Assembly (NCBI GenBank): GCA_021772595.1
Contig: JAJFLS010000768.1
Span: 1-8,802 of the forward strand
Reading direction: 5' to 3'
DNA length: 8,802 nucleotides
Source of the DNA: Opitutales bacterium
GTDB lineage: Bacteria; Verrucomicrobiota; Verrucomicrobiia; Opitutales; Opitutaceae
Shown here in pieces: positions 5,953 to 8,802 of this stretch. Position 1 is the first letter of the stretch, and every line of letters starts with the position of its first letter. Below the pieces are notes generated by a model. It did no database searches and was not told the origin of the DNA. It saw nothing but the letters and a program-made list of their open reading frames with translations. A program made the position numbers and the translations under genes.

Positions 5953-7035
5953 TTACGACTGTTCAACAGTCGCCCCGAGAGCCTCAAGGCGCTTGCGCAT
6001 GTCTTCCGGCGCCTGCGATTTCTCGTAAGCTTCGCGAGCAGAGATCAATCCGCGGTTATACAAACTCATCAAGTGCGTATCCATCGTGAACATACCCAAG
6101 TTCGCGCCTGTCTGAATGTCGGAATTGATTCGATACGTCTTGTTATCGCGGATCAAAGCGGCAATCGAAGTAGTTGTCACCATAATTTCGAGACCCGCGA
6201 CGCGACCGCCGCCTTCCTTCTTGCAAAGCACCTGTGAAATCACGGAAACCAAAGACGAGGCAAGCTGCGTGCGAATCATCTCTTTCATGTTCGCAGGGAA
6301 TGCGTCCACGATCCGGTCGACCGTCTTCGCCGCGCTGTTCGTGTGCAAGGTTCCGAAAACGAGGTGACCGGTTTCCGCCGCGCTGATCGCCGCTTCAATC
6401 GTCTCCAAGTCGCGCATTTCCCCGACCAGAATAATGTCCGGATCCTGCCGCAGAGCTCGGCGAATAGCCTCCCCAAAAGAAGGAACATCAACGCCGACTT
6501 CACGCTGCGTGATAAGGCACTTGTTATGATGGTGATAGTATTCGATCGGATCCTCGATAGTAATAATATGACCGCTACGACGTTGATTGATGTAATTGAT
6601 CATCGAAGCCAGAGTCGTGCTCTTGCCCGAACCCGTAGGCCCCGTCACGAGAACCAATCCGCGTGGACGGTAGAGCAAGTCCTTTATCTGATCGGGAAGC
6701 CCGATGTCTTCGAGATCGAAAAACTCGTTTGGAATCTGGCGGAGAACGAGACCGTAGTTTCCTTTCGCTCTCAAGACGCTGACGCGAAAACGAGACTTGT
6801 CCATGTACGCGAAACCGAAATCGGCCCCGCCTTCCGTCTTGGCCGCCTGAACGTAAGAGTCCGCCGTGATCGAAAGCATGAGCATCTCCGTGTCGGCCGG
6901 CGTCAAGTCCGGACCATCGACTGGCACCATCCCGCCATGCAATCGCAGCATAGGCGGTTTTCCCACCTGAATATGGAGATCAGATGCGCCTTCCTCGAAT
7001 ACCAATTCGAGCAATTCGTTCATTTCGTAACTCAT
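5953..7035 (-). CDS. pilT: Type IV pilus retraction ATPase PilT
   Basis: A 360-residue secretion/pilus ATPase, close to the usual 340-380 for PilT. Motors of this kind power pilus retraction, twitching and DNA uptake at the cytoplasmic face of the inner membrane. The N-terminal PAS-like domain contains GASDLHIQVGKPPMLRLHG (16-34). The core has Walker A GPTGSGKST (132-140), Asp box TIEDPIEY (159-166), Walker B DPDIILVGEMRD (198-209, Glu206) and His box HLVFGTLHT (224-232). The C-terminal PilT-type motif is IQTGANLGMFTMDTHL (307-322). It lacks the tetracysteine site of PilB/GspE. ATG at 7035 is preceded only by a weak AGAGAAG placed too close. It lies 91 bp downstream of the pilB-like gene, same strand, likely one operon. 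Its last six codons form a short hairpin. A PilU paralogue is a less likely alternative. Confidence 0.92.
   Translation of the reverse strand: MSYEMNELLELVFEEGASDLHIQVGKPPMLRLHGGMVPVDGPDLTPADTEMLMLSITADSYVQAAKTEGGADFGFAYMDKSRFRVSVLRAKGNYGLVLRQIPNEFFDLEDIGLPDQIKDLLYRPRGLVLVTGPTGSGKSTTLASMINYINQRRSGHIITIEDPIEYYHHHNKCLITQREVGVDVPSFGEAIRRALRQDPDIILVGEMRDLETIEAAISAAETGHLVFGTLHTNSAAKTVDRIVDAFPANMKEMIRTQLASSLVSVISQVLCKKEGGGRVAGLEIMVTTTSIAALIRDNKTYRINSDIQTGANLGMFTMDTHLMSLYNRGLISAREAYEKSQAPEDMRKRLEALGATVEQS
5956..5972. terminator. Short hairpin at the glnD/pilT convergent junction
   Basis: CGACTGT (5956-5962), loop TCA, ACAGTCG (5966-5972) is a perfect 7-bp stem. It covers the last six codons of pilT, directly before its TAA, and begins 11 bases after the glnD stop codon. 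No T-run follows on either strand, so it would be a weak intrinsic terminator at best. Its symmetry and placement between two convergent genes make a bidirectional role plausible but unproven. Confidence 0.3.
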
Positions 7036-7126
7036 ATGCTTCTCTATCGGTTGTATTGAGTGATTATTGAACCTGCGCAGCAGCCGTTTCAGGCCTATTT
7101 GCGCTCCGTATTCATGGAGATCAGAG

Positions 7127-8802
7127 TCACTCGATCATCGGCTCATCCACAGTGACCGTCAAAACTTCTTCCACAGAGGTGTGCCCAGCGAGCACTTTTC
7201 GAATTCCATCTTCGCGCATCGTCTTCATTCCCAACTCCTTAGCGACTGAACGCATCTGCGTCGCGGTCCCGCCCGAGTAGATGAGTTTCTCGATTTCATC
7301 GTTTACCTGGAAAATCTCGAATATCCCGAAACGGCCCTTAATCCCTTGATTATGGCATTTGGGGCAACCCACGCCTCGCATGAAACGAGCGTCACCGATC
7401 GAATCGCGGTGCAGCCCAACCGCCGCCAGCTCCCGATGGGTCGGAGTATGCGGACGGGCGCAATCCGGACAAATTCGTCTCACCAGCCGCTGGGCCATAG
7501 AAGCCCTCAACGAAGTTGCTACCAGATAGGGTTTTACGCCAATATCAACAAGTCGCGTCACCGCCGAAGGCGCGTCGTTCGTGTGCAAGGTGCTGAAGAC
7601 CATATGCCCTGTCAGCGAGGCGTTTATGGCGATTTCCGCAGTCTCCTTGTCCCGAATCTCGCCGACCATGATAATGTTCGGAGCCTGCCGAAGCATCGCC
7701 TTCAAAGCCGCTGCGAAGGTCATCCCGACTTGCTTGCTCACCGGCACCTGGTTGATGCCCGGCATCTGGTACTCGATCGGATCCTCGACCGTGATGATCT
7801 TCCGGTCTGGCTTGTTCACATAGTTCAGGCAGCTGTACAAAGTCGTCGTCTTGCCCGATCCCGTCGGCCCCGTCACGAGCAAAATCCCGTCCGGCAAAGT
7901 GATCAGCTTCTCGAAAATCTCCTGGTCATCCTTCAAAAATCCGAGCTCGGGCAGGCCTTTCATCAATCCCGTCTTATCCAGGATTCGCATCACGATGCTC
8001 TCGCCATAGGCCGTCGGCAGAGAGGAGACCCGCAAATCATAGTCAACCCCCTCCACTCTCACTTGGATTCTACCGTCCTGGGGCAAACGCTTTTCGGCGA
8101 TGCTCAACTGCCCCATCACCTTGATTCGAGAAATGACGGGCAATTGAAGCCGTTTCGGTGGCGGACTTGACATTTCCTGGAGTTCGCCATCGACCCGATA
8201 ACGCACTCTAAATCGCGTGTCCAAGGGCTCCAAATGAATATCCGAGGCGCGTTTTCGAATCGCTTCCGTGATGATCAGCTGCACCAGCCGAATAATCGGC
8301 GCATCGGATTCGTCCGGCAACACGTCTCCCGCCACCGCAGTCTGATCGTGAACCTGAACATCGACGTCACCTCCCTCGCCCTCGTCCATCCCGAAGGCTG
8401 ATTCGTGTTCATGCTTCCCCGAATCGTAATACGAATTGATCGCCTTTTCGATCTGCGCTCCATCCGCTAAAACCGGTTCGATCGGCGTCTTCAACATGTG
8501 CGAAAGGCTATCGATCGACTCGACCGCGAGCGGATTCGAAATCGCTACCTGCAGAGCGCCGTTCACGACCTCCAGCGGAAACACGCGGAACTGGCGAGCT
8601 AGCGTCTCTTCAAGAAAATCGCCAGGATCCTTAGGAAGATCGATCGCAGCGAGATCCACGAAACGCAAAGCGAACTCATCCGCCATCATCTGGAAAACCG
8701 ATCTGCGTTCCAGAAACCCTTTTCGAATCAACTCTTCGAAAAGCGCCTTATCTCCTCGAACCTCCAAGCCATCTTCGATCTGCTGCAACTGCTCTTTGGC
8801 TT
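7127..8802 (-). CDS. pilB: PilB/GspE-type pilus assembly ATPase, 5' end beyond window
   Basis: At least 558 residues are present and the frame stays open to the right edge, so the true start lies outside; the TTG at 8788 is not convincing as a start because coding-like sequence (AKEQ) precedes it. Numbering from that TTG: an N-terminal T2SSE_N-like domain (about 10-120), an acidic linker rich in Glu/Asp/Gly/His (124-150), the N2 domain with SDIHLEP (182-188), Walker A GPTGSGKT (307-314), Asp box TVEDPIEY (333-340), Walker B-region NIIMVGEIRD (371-380, Glu377), His box HMVFSTLHT (395-403), and a zinc site with C440/C443 and C475/C478. Such ATPases drive pilus extension or type II secretion at the inner membrane. 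The adjacent pilT favours PilB over GspE. The usual DPD before Walker B reads APN here. Confidence 0.9.
   Translation of the reverse strand, partial: AKEQLQQIEDGLEVRGDKALFEELIRKGFLERRSVFQMMADEFALRFVDLAAIDLPKDPGDFLEETLARQFRVFPLEVVNGALQVAISNPLAVESIDSLSHMLKTPIEPVLADGAQIEKAINSYYDSGKHEHESAFGMDEGEGGDVDVQVHDQTAVAGDVLPDESDAPIIRLVQLIITEAIRKRASDIHLEPLDTRFRVRYRVDGELQEMSSPPPKRLQLPVISRIKVMGQLSIAEKRLPQDGRIQVRVEGVDYDLRVSSLPTAYGESIVMRILDKTGLMKGLPELGFLKDDQEIFEKLITLPDGILLVTGPTGSGKTTTLYSCLNYVNKPDRKIITVEDPIEYQMPGINQVPVSKQVGMTFAAALKAMLRQAPNIIMVGEIRDKETAEIAINASLTGHMVFSTLHTNDAPSAVTRLVDIGVKPYLVATSLRASMAQRLVRRICPDCARPHTPTHRELAAVGLHRDSIGDARFMRGVGCPKCHNQGIKGRFGIFEIFQVNDEIEKLIYSGGTATQMRSVAKELGMKTMREDGIRKVLAGHTSVEEVLTVTVDEPMIE

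Noticed and set aside
6343..7059. 238-residue plus-strand open frame antisense to pilT
   Set aside because: It mirrors conserved PilT codons and has no recognisable domain; also a shadow frame.
7346..8170. 274-residue plus-strand open frame antisense to the pilB-like gene
   Set aside because: Low-complexity Arg/His/Gln-rich product opposite a conserved ATPase; a shadow frame.

Overview
The window holds six genes of a typical bacterial chromosome: five complete and one cut by the right edge. There is no phage, insertion sequence, CRISPR array, tRNA or rRNA that I can see. The gene set (GlnD nitrogen sensor, DUF721/DciA-like protein, PilT and PilB/GspE ATPases) points to a Gram-negative bacterium with a type IV pilus or a related system. 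Moderate GC, near absence of Shine-Dalgarno sequences before the plus-strand genes, and the PilB/GspE variant make me lean towards Verrucomicrobiota (Opitutae-like). That placement is an inference from memory and not demonstrated.

Layout, left to right. Positions 1-332 contain no convincing gene; they carry phased T-tracts (26-44) and a REP-like palindrome (106-128). A soluble histidine kinase with two N-terminal receiver domains follows (333-1865, plus). Between it and a convergent small membrane protein gene (2027-2500, minus) lies a striking inverted pair of REP-like repeats (1919-1999) with GTAG heads. The divergent spacer 2501-2697 holds two inverted repeats. Next come a DUF721/DciA-like gene (2698-3078) and glnD (3126-5945), both plus and 47 bp apart, probably co-transcribed. 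glnD converges with pilT (5953-7035, minus), with only 7 bp between the stop codons. Upstream of pilT on the same strand is a pilB/gspE-type ATPase gene (7127-8802, minus) whose start lies beyond the window.

Functionally, PilB and PilT would be the extension and retraction motors of a pilus. GlnD would modify PII proteins in response to glutamine. The REC-REC-kinase is a signalling protein without its own sensor domain. I see no evidence that these three parts form one pathway. The most unusual structure is the REP-like family: three copies share the flanks TAGGAGC...CGAT while their internal stems differ. No REP-associated transposase (RAYT) is present in the window.
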